In this document: positions 51,408 through 60,021 of the stretch, piece by piece | Layout of the letters: every line of letters starts with the position of its first letter | Position numbering within the stretch: the stretch's first letter is position 1 | Assembly: GCF_014641655.1 (NCBI RefSeq) | Contig: NZ_BMID01000001.1 | Span: 310,001-374,000 of the forward strand | From: Pseudoblastomonas marina | Lineage (GTDB): Bacteria; Pseudomonadota; Alphaproteobacteria; Sphingomonadales; Sphingomonadaceae | Reading direction: 5' to 3' | DNA: 64,000 bases | Made by a program: the position numbers and the translations under genes | The notes under the pieces: model-generated | Databases searched by the model: none | What the model was told of the DNA's origin: nothing | Seen by the model: the letters and a program-made list of their open reading frames with translations, nothing else

Positions 51408-52393
51408 CCCTCCACCGCGCGCACCGGCACCGGGATATTGCACACGTCGGCGCCGCCCGCGGGCACGTTGAAGAACGGGTCGCGGCGGTTGGCGCGGGCC
51501 TCGGCGTAGCGGGCGAAGTCTTCGGTCGCGGTGTCGAAATATTCGAAGGCCGGGCGCTCGGCTTCGGGCAGGTCGCTGGCGACGCGGACCCATTCGATCG
51601 GCGTGCGTTCCTCGGCGGTCTCGTAGACGCCCAGCCCGCCGGTGCCGCGCGGGAGGCTCGACAGGTGCTCGATCCCGCTCACGATCCGACCCACGAGCGC
51701 GATATTGCGATCGAGATGCCGTGGCGCATGGCCGATCACCGTGTAGAGCTGCGAGCCGTCGCCGGTATCGGGCGAGAGGTTTCGTCCCACGCCGACCATG
51801 CCGTAGCAGTGGACGGGCCAGTGGCGGGCAAGGTGCATGTGCTGGATTCCGGCGATCGGAAATCCGTCCCTGAAGCTGGCATAGTTCGCATAGGCATCGG
51901 TCATCATCGGCGCAGGCCAATCACCGAGAACCCGGGGAACCCGGGTTGCGGCGGTGACCGAAGAGGTCAGCCAGTTGGGAGAGGAAACGGTATACTCGCC
52001 TTCTGTCGGGTTGTTCAGGCCCTCGGGCACGGGCTTTTCGGTGCCGCCGGTGCCGGGATCGGGCTGGCCCCATTGCACCACGTAATTGTCCTGCACGCGG
52101 TTGATCGAGCTGCCGTCCCAGTACTCGGCGCGGGCAAGCGTGCGGATGTTCTCGATCCAGCCCTGGCTGAAGGGCGGCGGCATCAACTGCATCACCACCG
52201 TGCGCTCGTTGCCGTCCAGATCGGGCGCCAGGCGCATCACGACGAGGTCTTCCGGTTCGATCGCGATCCACGCGCTGTCGGGTGCGGCGGCGATGATCTC
52301 GTTAGGGGAGGGGGCGGGTGCAGCTTCCTCCTGTGCGAGCGTCGGGACGGACAGCGCGATCAGTGCGGCGGCGGCGAGGAGATGCTTGGTCAT
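51404..52393 (-). CDS. Cyclophilin-type peptidyl-prolyl isomerase (secreted)
   Basis: The protein is 329 residues with a signal peptide (MTKHLLAAAALIALSVPTLAQ). The cyclophilin-like core includes VVMQLMPPPFSQGWIENIRTLARAEYWDGSSINRVQDNYVVQWGQPD and later GSQLYTVIGHAPRHLDRNIALVGRIVSGIEHLSSLPRG, matching the strand that contains the catalytic R/Q positions. About 110 residues in the middle are inserted or replaced, so it is larger than standard cyclophilins. It probably acts in periplasmic folding. It is convergent with rsh. Confidence 0.8.
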   Translation of the reverse strand: MTKHLLAAAALIALSVPTLAQEEAAPAPSPNEIIAAAPDSAWIAIEPEDLVVMRLAPDLDGNERTVVMQLMPPPFSQGWIENIRTLARAEYWDGSSINRVQDNYVVQWGQPDPGTGGTEKPVPEGLNNPTEGEYTVSSPNWLTSSVTAATRVPRVLGDWPAPMMTDAYANYASFRDGFPIAGIQHMHLARHWPVHCYGMVGVGRNLSPDTGDGSQLYTVIGHAPRHLDRNIALVGRIVSGIEHLSSLPRGTGGLGVYETAEERTPIEWVRVASDLPEAERPAFEYFDTATEDFARYAEARANRRDPFFNVPAGGADVCNIPVPVRAVEG

Positions 52394-52430
52394 CCGTGCA
52401 CCTTGCCAGCAAGCGTCTGAAAGGCAAGCC

Positions 52431-52838
52431 TCAGCCGACCTGGTCCTCGAGCGCGTGCATGTCGGCATCGCTCAGGCCGAAATGGTGCCCGATCTCGTGG
52501 ACCACCACATGCATGACCATGTGCTCCAGTGTCTCGTCGCCGCGCTCGGCCCATTCGGCGAGGATCGGCAGCCGGAACAGGCGGATGCGATCGGGCATCT
52601 GGTGCGGGGCGTCGATCGATTTTTCGCCCAGCGGAATGCCTTCGTAGATCCCGGTGAGTTCGTAGGGGTGCGACAGCTCGACCGCCTTCAGCGTTTCCTC
52701 GTCGGGCAGGTCGTCGACCCGGAACACCACGTCGCCGAGGTGTTCGCGGAACTGTTCGGGCAGCCGCGCGATCGCCGCCCGCCCCATTGCCTCCATCTCG
52801 GCGTTCGAGCACGCCTTGCCGATCGTCCGCATGTCCAT
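52431..52838 (-). CDS. Zincin-like metallopeptidase family protein
   Basis: The protein is 135 residues from the ATG 52836-52838. The motif VVHEIGHHFGLSDADMHALE (about 112-131) is H-E-x-x-H-H-F-G-L-S-D, the zinc-binding hallmark of the PF06262 'zincin_1' family (often called metallopeptidase family protein). FREHLGDVVFRVDDLPDEETLKAVEL precedes it. The role of the family is uncertain. It is the last chromosomal-core gene before the tRNA-Ser site; the island follows beyond the tRNA. Confidence 0.85.
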   Translation of the reverse strand: MDMRTIGKACSNAEMEAMGRAAIARLPEQFREHLGDVVFRVDDLPDEETLKAVELSHPYELTGIYEGIPLGEKSIDAPHQMPDRIRLFRLPILAEWAERGDETLEHMVMHVVVHEIGHHFGLSDADMHALEDQVG

Positions 52839-52918
52839 CGCGCCATAGGTAGGGCACGAGGCCGCTTGCGCAAGCCAATCCCCCCCGCTAGTGCGCGGCC
52901 TCTGCCAGTCAGGCATGC

Positions 52919-53009
52919 GGAGCAGTGGCCGAGTGGTCGAAGGCGCACGCCTGGAAAGTGTGTATACGGTACCCCCGTATCGAGGGTTCGAATCCCTCCT
53001 GCTCCGCCA
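52919..53009 (+). tRNA. tRNA-Ser (anticodon GGA)
   Basis: The acceptor GGAGCAG pairs with CTGCTCC. The D-loop AGTGGCCGAGTGG and anticodon loop with GGA (in CTGGAAAG) are evident. The long variable arm is typical of serine tRNA, and the T-loop GGTTCGAATCC is complete. CCA is encoded at 53007-53009. It is the probable integration site of the island that starts just beyond its 3' end. Confidence 0.96.
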
Positions 53010-53238
53010 CCTAGTCTGCGCTTTTCGGCAGATCTGCGACCGGTCCTCCTGAGGCCCGCAATTCTGCGGGGGTCCGCGAGCAAGTTCGGTGTGGGAGACA
53101 TCGCAACTCGCCCTCATTTAGCCGAAACGGCCGGATTTCTCTGGAGGTCAATTCGCCACACCGGACTCGGCGACGAGCCGGAACGAGAAAGGGCAGCACA
53201 TGGCGCTGCCCGCTGCGGTTCGCTGGAATTAGCGCCGG

Positions 53239-54897
53239 TCAGGTCAAGCCAAGGAGCTTCGCCTGTTCCGTCCAAGACCCGGAGACTTGATTACCTGTCG
53301 TCAGGGCCGTGCCGTTGAAAGCGGCCGGCTGCGTGCCGGCGAGGATACAATCAACGATCTGCGGCGAAAGGAAGGCGAGCCTCACGACCCGGCTGATCCA
53401 TGAATCGTTGATTCCTTCTTCGCGGGCGAGCGCTGCTATCGTCGTTTGTCCGTCGGACAGGCGCTCCCACCATTTCCGCGCTTGCGCGAGCAGCTGGACC
53501 AACGAGCGATCGACCTCGTCACGCACGCCTTGACCGCAAAGCTCGACGAGCCTCATGGCCCTGCCCGTTCGCTTTAAGCGAACCTTGCAGTCGAGGGTAA
53601 GCTCCGCGTCGCTAAACTCGTTTCGGGGTATCGAGAGAACTTGGCGCAGCTGATTCGCATCTAGCTGAAGTGCGATCCTCTCAGTCCCTACCGTTACCGA
53701 GTTCACTATGTCGCGGACCGTTTTCCTCTCACGTGACCGCAGTCGCCTTGCAAGTTGACCTGCGTGAGCACGCACCACCTCGATGGTGGATCGGTCGAGC
53801 TCTGCCCCGATCATGGCGAGCAGCGATAGCGGGTCATCAAGTGCGTCAACCAACCGCCCGACAACCGCTGCCTCGAGTTCCCGGGCTGGGATGCGGATGC
53901 GATCCGTTGCGGTGCCGCCCGACTCCCGCTCGCGAGCCACGTAGTAGCGATAGCGGACCTTACTCTTGCAGGCGTGGCTGGCGCCCAGCGGCTCGCCGTT
54001 CTCGTCGAACACCTTTCCAGTGAGCAGGCTTTGCATCTTGAGCGTGGGCGCCCGCTGTTCTCCCTGCCGGTTAGCCGCGAGTTGCTCCTGCACCTTTGCC
54101 CACAGATCGAGATCGATGATGGCCTCGTGCTGGCCGTCATAAGTCTGCCCCTTGTGATGGATGTCGCCGATGTAGATCGGATTGGAGAGGATCTTGTAGA
54201 TCTGCCCGCGGGTAAATGACACACCGCCCATCTTGCGCCCGGTTGCGGTAAAGCGCTCCGGGACCATCACTCCCTCGTCATCAAGCTGCTCCTTAAGCAG
54301 CCGGACGTTGCCGATGTCACAATAGCGCCGGAATAATCCGCGGATTATCTCGGCGTGTTTGTCGACAATCGCGAGCGTGCGGCCGTCGGCCTCGTAGCCG
54401 AGCGGGACGATGCCGCCCATCCACATGCCCTTGGCCTTGGAAGCAGCGATCTTGTCGCGTATCCGCTCGGCGGTCACCTCGCGCTCGAACTGCGCGAAGC
54501 TCAGCAGCATGTTGAGCGTGAGCCGCCCCATCGAGTTGGTTGTGTTGAACGACTGGGTGACAGAGACGAAGCTGACCTCGGTCCGGTCCATCGTCTCGAC
54601 CAGCTTAGCGAAGTCGATGAGCGAGCGCGTCAGCCGGTCGACCTTGTAAACGACCACGATGTCTATCTTGCCCGCCTCGACATCGCCAAGCAGGCGTTGG
54701 AGGGCAGGGCGCTCGAGCGTTCCGCCCGAGAGGCCTCCATCATCGTACACCTCGGGCAGTAGCGACCAGCCTTCCGATGCCTGGCTCAGGATATAGGCAG
54801 CACATGCCTCGCGTTGCGCATGGAGCGAGTTGAAGTCCTGTTCGAGGCCTTCCTCGGAGGACTTGCGGGTGTAGATGGCGCAGCGAACTTTCTTCAT
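53239..54897 (-). CDS. Large serine recombinase
   Basis: The protein is 552 residues, from ATG 54895-54897. The catalytic domain begins MKKVRCAIYTRKSSEEGLEQDFNSLHAQREACAAYILSQASEGW, where the Ser in YTRKSSEE is the nucleophile. DIVVVYKVDRLTRSLIDFAKLVETM contains the D-R-L-T-R-S motif. A recombinase domain follows (about 165-290, GWVPLGY-like). A zinc-ribbon-like section with CKSKVRYRYY and a C-terminal helix-turn-helix follow (about 500-520, TIAALAREEGINDSWISRVVRLAFL). It integrates or excises DNA between short att sites. Starts by ATGA overlap with DUF2924; the usual DUF3489-DUF2924-recombinase triple is intact. Confidence 0.95.
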   Translation of the reverse strand: MKKVRCAIYTRKSSEEGLEQDFNSLHAQREACAAYILSQASEGWSLLPEVYDDGGLSGGTLERPALQRLLGDVEAGKIDIVVVYKVDRLTRSLIDFAKLVETMDRTEVSFVSVTQSFNTTNSMGRLTLNMLLSFAQFEREVTAERIRDKIAASKAKGMWMGGIVPLGYEADGRTLAIVDKHAEIIRGLFRRYCDIGNVRLLKEQLDDEGVMVPERFTATGRKMGGVSFTRGQIYKILSNPIYIGDIHHKGQTYDGQHEAIIDLDLWAKVQEQLAANRQGEQRAPTLKMQSLLTGKVFDENGEPLGASHACKSKVRYRYYVARERESGGTATDRIRIPARELEAAVVGRLVDALDDPLSLLAMIGAELDRSTIEVVRAHAGQLARRLRSRERKTVRDIVNSVTVGTERIALQLDANQLRQVLSIPRNEFSDAELTLDCKVRLKRTGRAMRLVELCGQGVRDEVDRSLVQLLAQARKWWERLSDGQTTIAALAREEGINDSWISRVVRLAFLSPQIVDCILAGTQPAAFNGTALTTGNQVSGSWTEQAKLLGLT

Positions 54898-55310
54898 GCT
54901 GCTGTCCTCTTCCGTCGTAGCCCGAAGAAAGCAGGACCTGACCAGCGCGTCCCGGTGATCGCGCGCGCAACCTCGCTCAGTGAGCGCCACTCGCGCTCGT
55001 TCCAATGGATTTCCCCGGCATCGCCGATGGTGACGACATGGACCCTGCCGGCGAACTCGCGGGCGAGCCGCATGCCGGGTCGGACAACCTTGGTCTCGGT
55101 CTTTGCAGCAGCGATTTGCTCGAGCCGCTGCTTGGTCTTGCGCGAGAGGCCGCCGAGCGCCTTTGCCTGCAGTTCGTAGGCAAGCGCCAGCCGGAGCAGC
55201 TTGGCGCTGACCTGTGGGACCGGGCGACCGGTGAGCTTTGCCCACCGGTCCTTGAGGTCACCTTTCGCCATCGTATCCAGCTTCGCGAGGTGGTCGTCGA
55301 TCGCGGTCAT
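54894..55310 (-). CDS. DUF2924 protein of the recombinase operon
   Basis: The protein is 138 residues: LAKLDTMAKGDLKDRWAKLTGRPVPQVSAKLLRLALAYELQAKALGGLSRKTKQRLEQIAAAK, then RPGMRLAREFAGRVHVVTIGDAGEIHWNEREWRSLSEVARAITGTRWSGPAFFGLRRK. The last part, RSLSEVARxITGTxWSGPxFFGLR, is the DUF2924 hallmark. This family occurs beside serine recombinases in alphaproteobacterial mobile elements and probably helps DNA binding or direction control. It overlaps the recombinase by ATGA. Confidence 0.92.
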   Translation of the reverse strand: MTAIDDHLAKLDTMAKGDLKDRWAKLTGRPVPQVSAKLLRLALAYELQAKALGGLSRKTKQRLEQIAAAKTETKVVRPGMRLAREFAGRVHVVTIGDAGEIHWNEREWRSLSEVARAITGTRWSGPAFFGLRRKRTAA

Positions 55311-55312
55311 AA

Positions 55313-55582
55313 TCACGCGCTCTTGTTGATGCGGTAGCAGGCCTTGTCGCCCAGCTTGTCGCGCTCGATCGTGTGCCCTTTCTTCTTGAGGCCGGTCAGT
55401 GCAGCCCGCGTGGTGTGCGGTTGCCAGCCCGTGGCCTCGACCATTTCGTCGAGCGTTGTACCGTTCTTGCGCTTGAGCAGCGCGATGACCTTGCCGATCT
55501 TGGTCTCGCGCGGCCTCGCTCCGGCTTTCTTTGTCGCCGTCTTCATGGGGCCGACAGGCTTCTTGGTAGTCTGCATTGTCAT
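55313..55582 (-). CDS. DUF3489 protein of the recombinase operon
   Basis: The protein is 89 residues from the ATG 55580-55582 behind GGAGAACCACCC. A basic linker is followed by a winged-helix-like domain: KIGKVIALLKRKNGTTLDEMVEATGWQPHTTRAALTGLKKKGHTIERDKLGDKACYRI. The motif G.QPHTxRAALxxLKKKGhxIxR defines DUF3489. It is a predicted DNA-binding accessory protein found with DUF2924 and serine recombinases. It heads the operon. Confidence 0.92.
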   Translation of the reverse strand: MTMQTTKKPVGPMKTATKKAGARPRETKIGKVIALLKRKNGTTLDEMVEATGWQPHTTRAALTGLKKKGHTIERDKLGDKACYRINKSA

Positions 55583-55752
55583 GGGTGGTTCTCCTGTTCC
55601 AGGGCGGCAACATGCCCCTCCCACCACCCAAGGCCCCGGCCGAGCGTCTCGCCGGGGCGGCAGCCGGTTGAGGCGGCTGCGATCCAATGATCACACCAAT
55701 GCTTCGTTTGCCGCCGAAGTCGAATGGAAAGTGCGGCAGGTTGATCTCAGGG

Positions 55753-56082
55753 CTAGACCAGCCTGAGAATTGCGCGTGCCGTCGCAGCGATCGCGCCGAG
55801 CTTTTCCGTAATTCGTCCTACCACCGCGATCCTCGCCTCGAGTGCATTGCGTGTTAGGGCGATCGTCGTCGCGAGCTCGGGGCCGCTGGCCTACACAAGG
55901 AAGCCAGCGGTGAGCATCAGCTTCGCTATCATGTATTTCGGTGTCTGGCCGAGGTCGCTTGGTATGACGCCACGAGTGCTCGTAGCTCCGACTAGGTCGA
56001 GATCCAGCTTGCCGGAGTGGCCGCTTTGCGCCCTCAATCCGAGCCATCTAGGACGGACTGTTGCGACGCCAAGAGCTGTCAT
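55753..56082 (-). pseudogene. Disrupted ORF with internal amber codon
   Basis: The frame from ATG 56080-56082 reads 63 codons, meets TAG at 55891-55893, then stays open for 45 codons to TAG 55753-55755. The downstream part, ASGPELATTIALTRNALEARIAVVGRITEKLGAIAATARAIL, looks like a helical protein rather than random sequence. No known family. It may be a broken gene or a pair of short ORFs. 55583-56178 otherwise holds no clear gene. Confidence 0.35.
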
Positions 56083-56178
56083 TCGTTCAGAATGCGCCCG
56101 CCCGAATACGCGCGGTGGATTGGCCTGTCAGCAGCTCCTATATTGCGCTAGCCTGATCTTGGGCTTGGGAAGTTGATA

Positions 56179-56454
56179 ATGGATAAGGCGAAGCGACAGG
56201 AGAAGGGTAGTAGCAGTCGCCGTGTGCTCGTGAGCAGCACGGCAGCGAACATGATTTCGTCGCTACATCCGTCCAACAAAGGGAAGGCCAAAGATACTCT
56301 AGCCTCCGTCAGGTTGAGCGTCCTCGATAGAGCAAAGGTTAAGAAGATCGCGGGCATCGAAAATGCGTTCGTTGCTCGTGCCGGTAACTTACGGGTCGTC
56401 TTCAGGGACGAAGGTGATTCTTTCGTCATCACCTCAGTCATTGCGAAGGCCTGA
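56179..56454 (+). CDS. RelE/ParE-like toxin-type protein
   Basis: The protein is 91 residues from ATG 56179. After a basic N-terminus comes LASVRLSVLDRAKVKKIAGIENAFVARAGNLRVVFRDEGDSFVITSVIAKA. The final R-V-V-F-R-x-E-G-D-x-x-V-I-x-x-V strand is the RelE/ParE-type beta-sheet end; the usual basic catalytic positions are not certain. It overlaps the next gene by TGATG, so the two are translated together. In a toxin pair an antitoxin would be expected; the Shedu-like protein is not one, so the partnership is unusual. Confidence 0.55.
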   Translation: MDKAKRQEKGSSSRRVLVSSTAANMISSLHPSNKGKAKDTLASVRLSVLDRAKVKKIAGIENAFVARAGNLRVVFRDEGDSFVITSVIAKA

Positions 56455-57095
56455 TGGCGAGGCCACACTTCGACAATCACGTCTTCAATCTCACGGAAGC
56501 GGAAGCGGAACTAGCTGAATTCAAGGCGCTCTTGGAAACGAACACCGATCTTGCCGAGCGGGATCAGGTGCTTGCAAATTTCAAGAGATGGCCGAATCTT
56601 TGCGCTACCATGGGGCAGTACAACAGCCGCTTGGGCATTGGCGATCTGTTCAGACGTGAATTTCGGATCCTCCCTCACTTCAGGACCGATCTCACGGTTC
56701 GCCGCGGCAAAACCGATAATATCTGCCTCATCGAATTCGAGGGCGCCTCCGATCGGCACATCTTTGAAGACAGCGATCGCGGCATCGACACCTGGGCGCG
56801 CCCCTTCGAGAAGGGCTTCAGCCAAGTCGTAGACTGGACATGGGCGCTAGATCACTACCGCAAGACCGCTGATTACATCGACGCCTTCGGCAGTGAGCGA
56901 CCGAATATTGTGGGCGTGCTCGTAATCGGGCGCTCCACGTCTCTCTCGACAACCGCCCGTAAAGATCGGTGGGAGTGGCGGCGAAACAAGGTCAAAGCTG
57001 ACAGCTTCCCGCTTACACTCGTAACATTCGACGAGCTTTATAATGACTTCGCGACTTGGCTGGCCCTGCGAAAGATGGATCACGCAAGCACATGA
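56454..57095 (+). CDS. Shedu-like (DUF4263) nuclease-type protein
   Basis: The protein is 213 residues. ELAEFKALLETNTDLAERDQVLANFKRWPNLCATMG, then REFRILPHFRTDLTVRRGKTDNICLIEFEGASDRHIFEDSDRGIDTWARPFEKGFSQVVDWTWALD. The order D (RTDLTV), then E-F-E in LIEFE and Q (FSQVVDW), is the PD-(D/E)xK-like core of the Shedu family, antiphage nucleases with domain PF14082. The protein is short compared with SduA, so it may lack the sensor part. It is coupled to the RelE-like gene by TGATG and followed by no linked gene. Confidence 0.65.
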   Translation: MARPHFDNHVFNLTEAEAELAEFKALLETNTDLAERDQVLANFKRWPNLCATMGQYNSRLGIGDLFRREFRILPHFRTDLTVRRGKTDNICLIEFEGASDRHIFEDSDRGIDTWARPFEKGFSQVVDWTWALDHYRKTADYIDAFGSERPNIVGVLVIGRSTSLSTTARKDRWEWRRNKVKADSFPLTLVTFDELYNDFATWLALRKMDHAST

Positions 57096-57479
57096 AGAAC
57101 GAGCCACCGCCATGCGTCTCTGGCTGAAAGCGAGGCAACCGAACCCGTAAGCGGTGGCCTATCCTCGCATCCGGCGCTCCCTCAAGAGAGTGGCAGCTTT
57201 GCAACTGCCGCATCTAGGCTGCCTGTCCACTTGCGATCCATTCGCCGAATTTCTGAAATTGGCAAAGCAGCCCTTCGGCACAGCGCCCCCATTAGGTCGT
57301 TGAGTGCAATGCAAAGATTGCTCGCAAGCGGACAGTTATATCTAAATCCGCAACAGTGGTATCCGGCTCATGGTCGCGAGCGGCAGCAGTACGAATTAAA
57401 AGCGGTCGGGCACTGAGCCGCCGAGGTGCCGGCACCGTCTTTCTGGTATTCGTGACGACCAATAGAATCGGAATTGCCA
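57096..57479. other. Gene-free stretch of 384 bases
   Basis: No convincing frame was found on either strand. Short ORFs at 57231 and 57356 lack ribosome sites and have no recognisable content. A small hairpin GGCAG-N8-CTGCC at about 57190-57208 has no T-run. The stretch probably holds the promoter for the downstream DUF4238-like gene. Confidence 0.4.
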
Positions 57480-58421
57480 ATGACGAAACCCAAACGCCAT
57501 CATTGGTGGCCTCAGCTTCAATCGGGTCATTGGACCGATACCGACGGGTTCATCAACGTTACGCGGTCGGACGGCAGCACGTTCCGGGCACCGCCGTCGA
57601 AGATCGGCGTCGAAGGCGAGCTCTACACTCGCTACGAACTGGCCGGAGAGAAGGACCTCACCATCGAACACTGGTTCGGCCAACAGATCGAAACGCCGTT
57701 CGTGCAGGCACTCGAACGCCTCGCCACGATGGAGGAAATCAAGGTTTCGCCGCTGCCCGCGAAGCGGCCTTACAAAGAACAGGAGCTGCGCGAGCTTGGC
57801 TTTATAGTGCCGACGAAGGTCGAAGAGATGATCCTGTCGGCCGAACACCGCGACGCCATCGACCGCTACCTTGCAGCCTTGCTGGTCCGCAGTCCGCGCT
57901 ATCTCGCAAAGCTTGTCGCGTTCCACGACAGGCAAGGCGCTCCCCTGCCGAAAGCACTCTCGCGTGACGCCGCGATCAAGACGGTCGCGCTCGACAACAT
58001 GCTGCAGGTGTTCGAGATCTATCGCGAGCGGATCGCGCGCGCGCATCTCGGACTGCTGCTGATCGAAGGCACCAACGAGCTGCTGTTCAGTGATGCCGGC
58101 ATCAGCGCCGAAGAGCCTTGGCGGTCCGGCCCGGTGCCGTTCGACATCCATGCGCCGCTCACGCCCAAGATGGCGATCGAGGTGATGCCCGTTCCCGACA
58201 GCCATACCGGGCGATGCCTTATCATGCGTGCTAACAACCGGGGCGCGGCGAGGATGAACCGCATTGCGCTCCAGAACGCCCAGCAGTTCGTGTTCTCGAA
58301 GCAGAAGCCCCCGCTCCAGTTCATCAAGGAGCATTTCGGCAAGTCAGCGCCGAAGTCGATCGGCATCCGCATGCGCAATGGCAAAGTCGAGACCAAATTC
58401 GACTGGTCGCGCGATCGCTGA
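57480..58421 (+). CDS. DUF4238-like protein
   Basis: The protein is 313 residues from ATG 57480. It begins MTKPKRHHWWPQLQSGHWTDTDGFINVTRSDGSTFRAPPSKIGVEGELYT, and the H-H-W-W-P-Q core matches DUF4238 (PF14022), where H-H-x-x-P-Q begins the family. Then HWFGQQIETPFVQALERL and RYLAALLVRSPRYLAKL. The last part has SHTGRCLIMRANNRGAARMNRIALQNAQQFVF. DUF4238 proteins are found near defence genes and are uncharacterised. It is alone on its strand and convergent to the HEPN-like gene. Confidence 0.55.
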   Translation: MTKPKRHHWWPQLQSGHWTDTDGFINVTRSDGSTFRAPPSKIGVEGELYTRYELAGEKDLTIEHWFGQQIETPFVQALERLATMEEIKVSPLPAKRPYKEQELRELGFIVPTKVEEMILSAEHRDAIDRYLAALLVRSPRYLAKLVAFHDRQGAPLPKALSRDAAIKTVALDNMLQVFEIYRERIARAHLGLLLIEGTNELLFSDAGISAEEPWRSGPVPFDIHAPLTPKMAIEVMPVPDSHTGRCLIMRANNRGAARMNRIALQNAQQFVFSKQKPPLQFIKEHFGKSAPKSIGIRMRNGKVETKFDWSRDR

Positions 58422-58433
58422 CGGCCCGCCGCG

Positions 58434-59513
58434 TCAAACGATGACGACGCGGCTCGCATCGTCGATGACGTACCGAATCTTCTTCGCATCGGCCGGGGAA
58501 ACCGCAGCAGTGAACGGCTTAGGGTTCCACAGATTCCAGAAAGGTCCATTCAGTTGAGACCAAGCGGCGAAGGGGAGCTGGACGATCAGCTCGGCCAAGC
58601 CCGCTGCCGTCGCTTGGACCCAGCTGCGTTCATCGGGCATTGCGTAGACTTCATCGGCGCGCTTGAGGATCGCGGCCCTGAGCTCGTCTAGGCCAAGGGG
58701 GGCGGTAGCGGCAGTGGCGACGTCCACGCCAGCGAGAGCGATGGCCGAGTGCACGGCAATCGACATATGATCGCGGCGCAGGTTGGGGATGAGGCGACCG
58801 GCCGTCGGACGATCCTCGTATTTCGAGATGATCTGGATGAGCTGCCGATAGTCGCCGTCCCAGACGCCGGCATTGAGGAAGTCCTGCTCTTGGCCGAAGC
58901 GCGCGTAGACTTCAGGATCGAAGTGCTCCTTGCCATAATGGAAGCAGCCGGTGGCGAGGAGTTCGGCCTTCATCGAGTCCCAGGCGAGGCCATCGATCCA
59001 GACGAGGTCGAGATGCGTGGCGAAGATATCCTCGGGCAGCGGCAGGCTGACATAGACTTCGGTCACGCCGCCGACATAGACGTCGTAGGCGGAAACCCAG
59101 AGCAGGCGGCTAATGACCTTCTCGATCGGAGCGGCTGTCGCGCCAATCCCGTTGGCGATCAGCGTCTCTACCCCGCCGCGCGCGGCCGAGATCGCGTCGA
59201 CTGCGCGCTTTAGCCGGACCGATGCGGCGGGATCATGCTTGGCATCGTTGTAGAGGTCGCGCACCGAGTGCAGCTGGCCGCGCACCGTCTTGGCAATGCC
59301 GAGCGACTTGAGCCGGTTGATCAGGGTGTCGAAGGTGTCGCTCGCAGCGGCATCGGGGAACACGGCTGTCTTGAAGAAGCGCTCGAGGCGAGAACCGAGC
59401 CGTTCGACGATCGAGCGCACGGCGCTGTCTTCATAATGTTCTAGGCGCAGCTCATCGAGGGCAGCAAGCGCCGCGGCAAAGGCTGCAAGGACTTCATCTC
59501 CCCGGGTCACCAT
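58434..59513 (-). CDS. HEPN-like unknown protein
   Basis: The protein is 359 residues from ATG 59511-59513. The N-terminal helices (DEVLAAFAAALAALDELRLEHYEDSAVRSIVERLGSRLERFFKTAVF) are followed by RGQLHSVRDLYNDAKHDPAASVRLKRAVDAISAARGGVETL, where the R-x7-H / YNDAKHD pattern recalls the HEPN RNase fold. The rest is a mixed alpha/beta domain with VYVSLPLPEDIFATHLDLVWIDGLAWDSMKAELLATGCFHYGKE. No full match is known. It lies 25 bases from a truncated Abi gene on the same strand, so the pair could once have formed one unit. Confidence 0.5.
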   Translation of the reverse strand: MVTRGDEVLAAFAAALAALDELRLEHYEDSAVRSIVERLGSRLERFFKTAVFPDAAASDTFDTLINRLKSLGIAKTVRGQLHSVRDLYNDAKHDPAASVRLKRAVDAISAARGGVETLIANGIGATAAPIEKVISRLLWVSAYDVYVGGVTEVYVSLPLPEDIFATHLDLVWIDGLAWDSMKAELLATGCFHYGKEHFDPEVYARFGQEQDFLNAGVWDGDYRQLIQIISKYEDRPTAGRLIPNLRRDHMSIAVHSAIALAGVDVATAATAPLGLDELRAAILKRADEVYAMPDERSWVQATAAGLAELIVQLPFAAWSQLNGPFWNLWNPKPFTAAVSPADAKKIRYVIDDASRVVIV

Positions 59514-59538
59514 GTGCCGAGCCTTTCCTTCTTTCGCT

Positions 59539-59950
59539 TCATTCGGCGTTGCCGGAAGCCACGAGGTCATAGCCTCCGACGATCACGGCATCGAAACGCT
59601 CATTCGATGCTGCCCAATAGTGGACCGTCGGGTACAACCAGCGGTTCAGCTGCAGGATACTGCCGTGATGCTTAGGAAAATTCCAGTGGAGGATCGGCTT
59701 GTGATGGGCGGTGCGGTTGCGCACCAGCCGAATCTGGGTGAGCGGGCGCGAGAATCTTTTGCGCGGCAGGCGCTTGCCTTCCTTGGTCTCGGCGATGCGA
59801 TTGAGCGTCGCGCGCCATAGGGTCTCGTAGGCGGGGCTCAGCATCCCGGTCCAGAAACTGAAGGTGAGCGCCGCGACGATGCGCCCGGCGGCCCCATCCT
59901 CGCCGGCTTCTTCGATTCCGGCGACGGCAGTGGCTCGGAATCAGAACGTC
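59539..59950 (-). pseudogene. 5'-truncated Abi/HEPN-type protein gene
   Basis: The frame begins right after an in-frame TGA (about 59951) with no start codon, then reads ...GEDGAAGRIVAALTFSFWTGMLSPAYETLWRATLNRIAETK, RFSRPLTQIRLVRNRTAHHKPILHWNFPKHHGSILQLNRWLYP. The R-N-R-T-A-H-H-x-P-I segment is the HEPN active site of Abi-type proteins. The N-terminal half is missing. It could start at the internal ATG 59844, but that would remove the helix before the active site. I call it a pseudogene. Confidence 0.6.
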
Positions 59951-60021
59951 TGGTTCCAATTGGGTTTGGCAGAAAATGAGACAGCACGTCTATGAATGAT
60001 TATCGTTCGTCGTGATTGATA

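Noticed and set aside
49259-52420. 1053-codon plus-strand frame
   Set aside because: It is a shadow of rsh in another frame and of antisense cyclophilin. Composition is Arg-rich and lacks any domain, and rsh with all its motifs is in the main frame.
57231-57416. Short ORF before the DUF4238-like gene
   Set aside because: No ribosome site, no coding-type composition and no recognisable motif.
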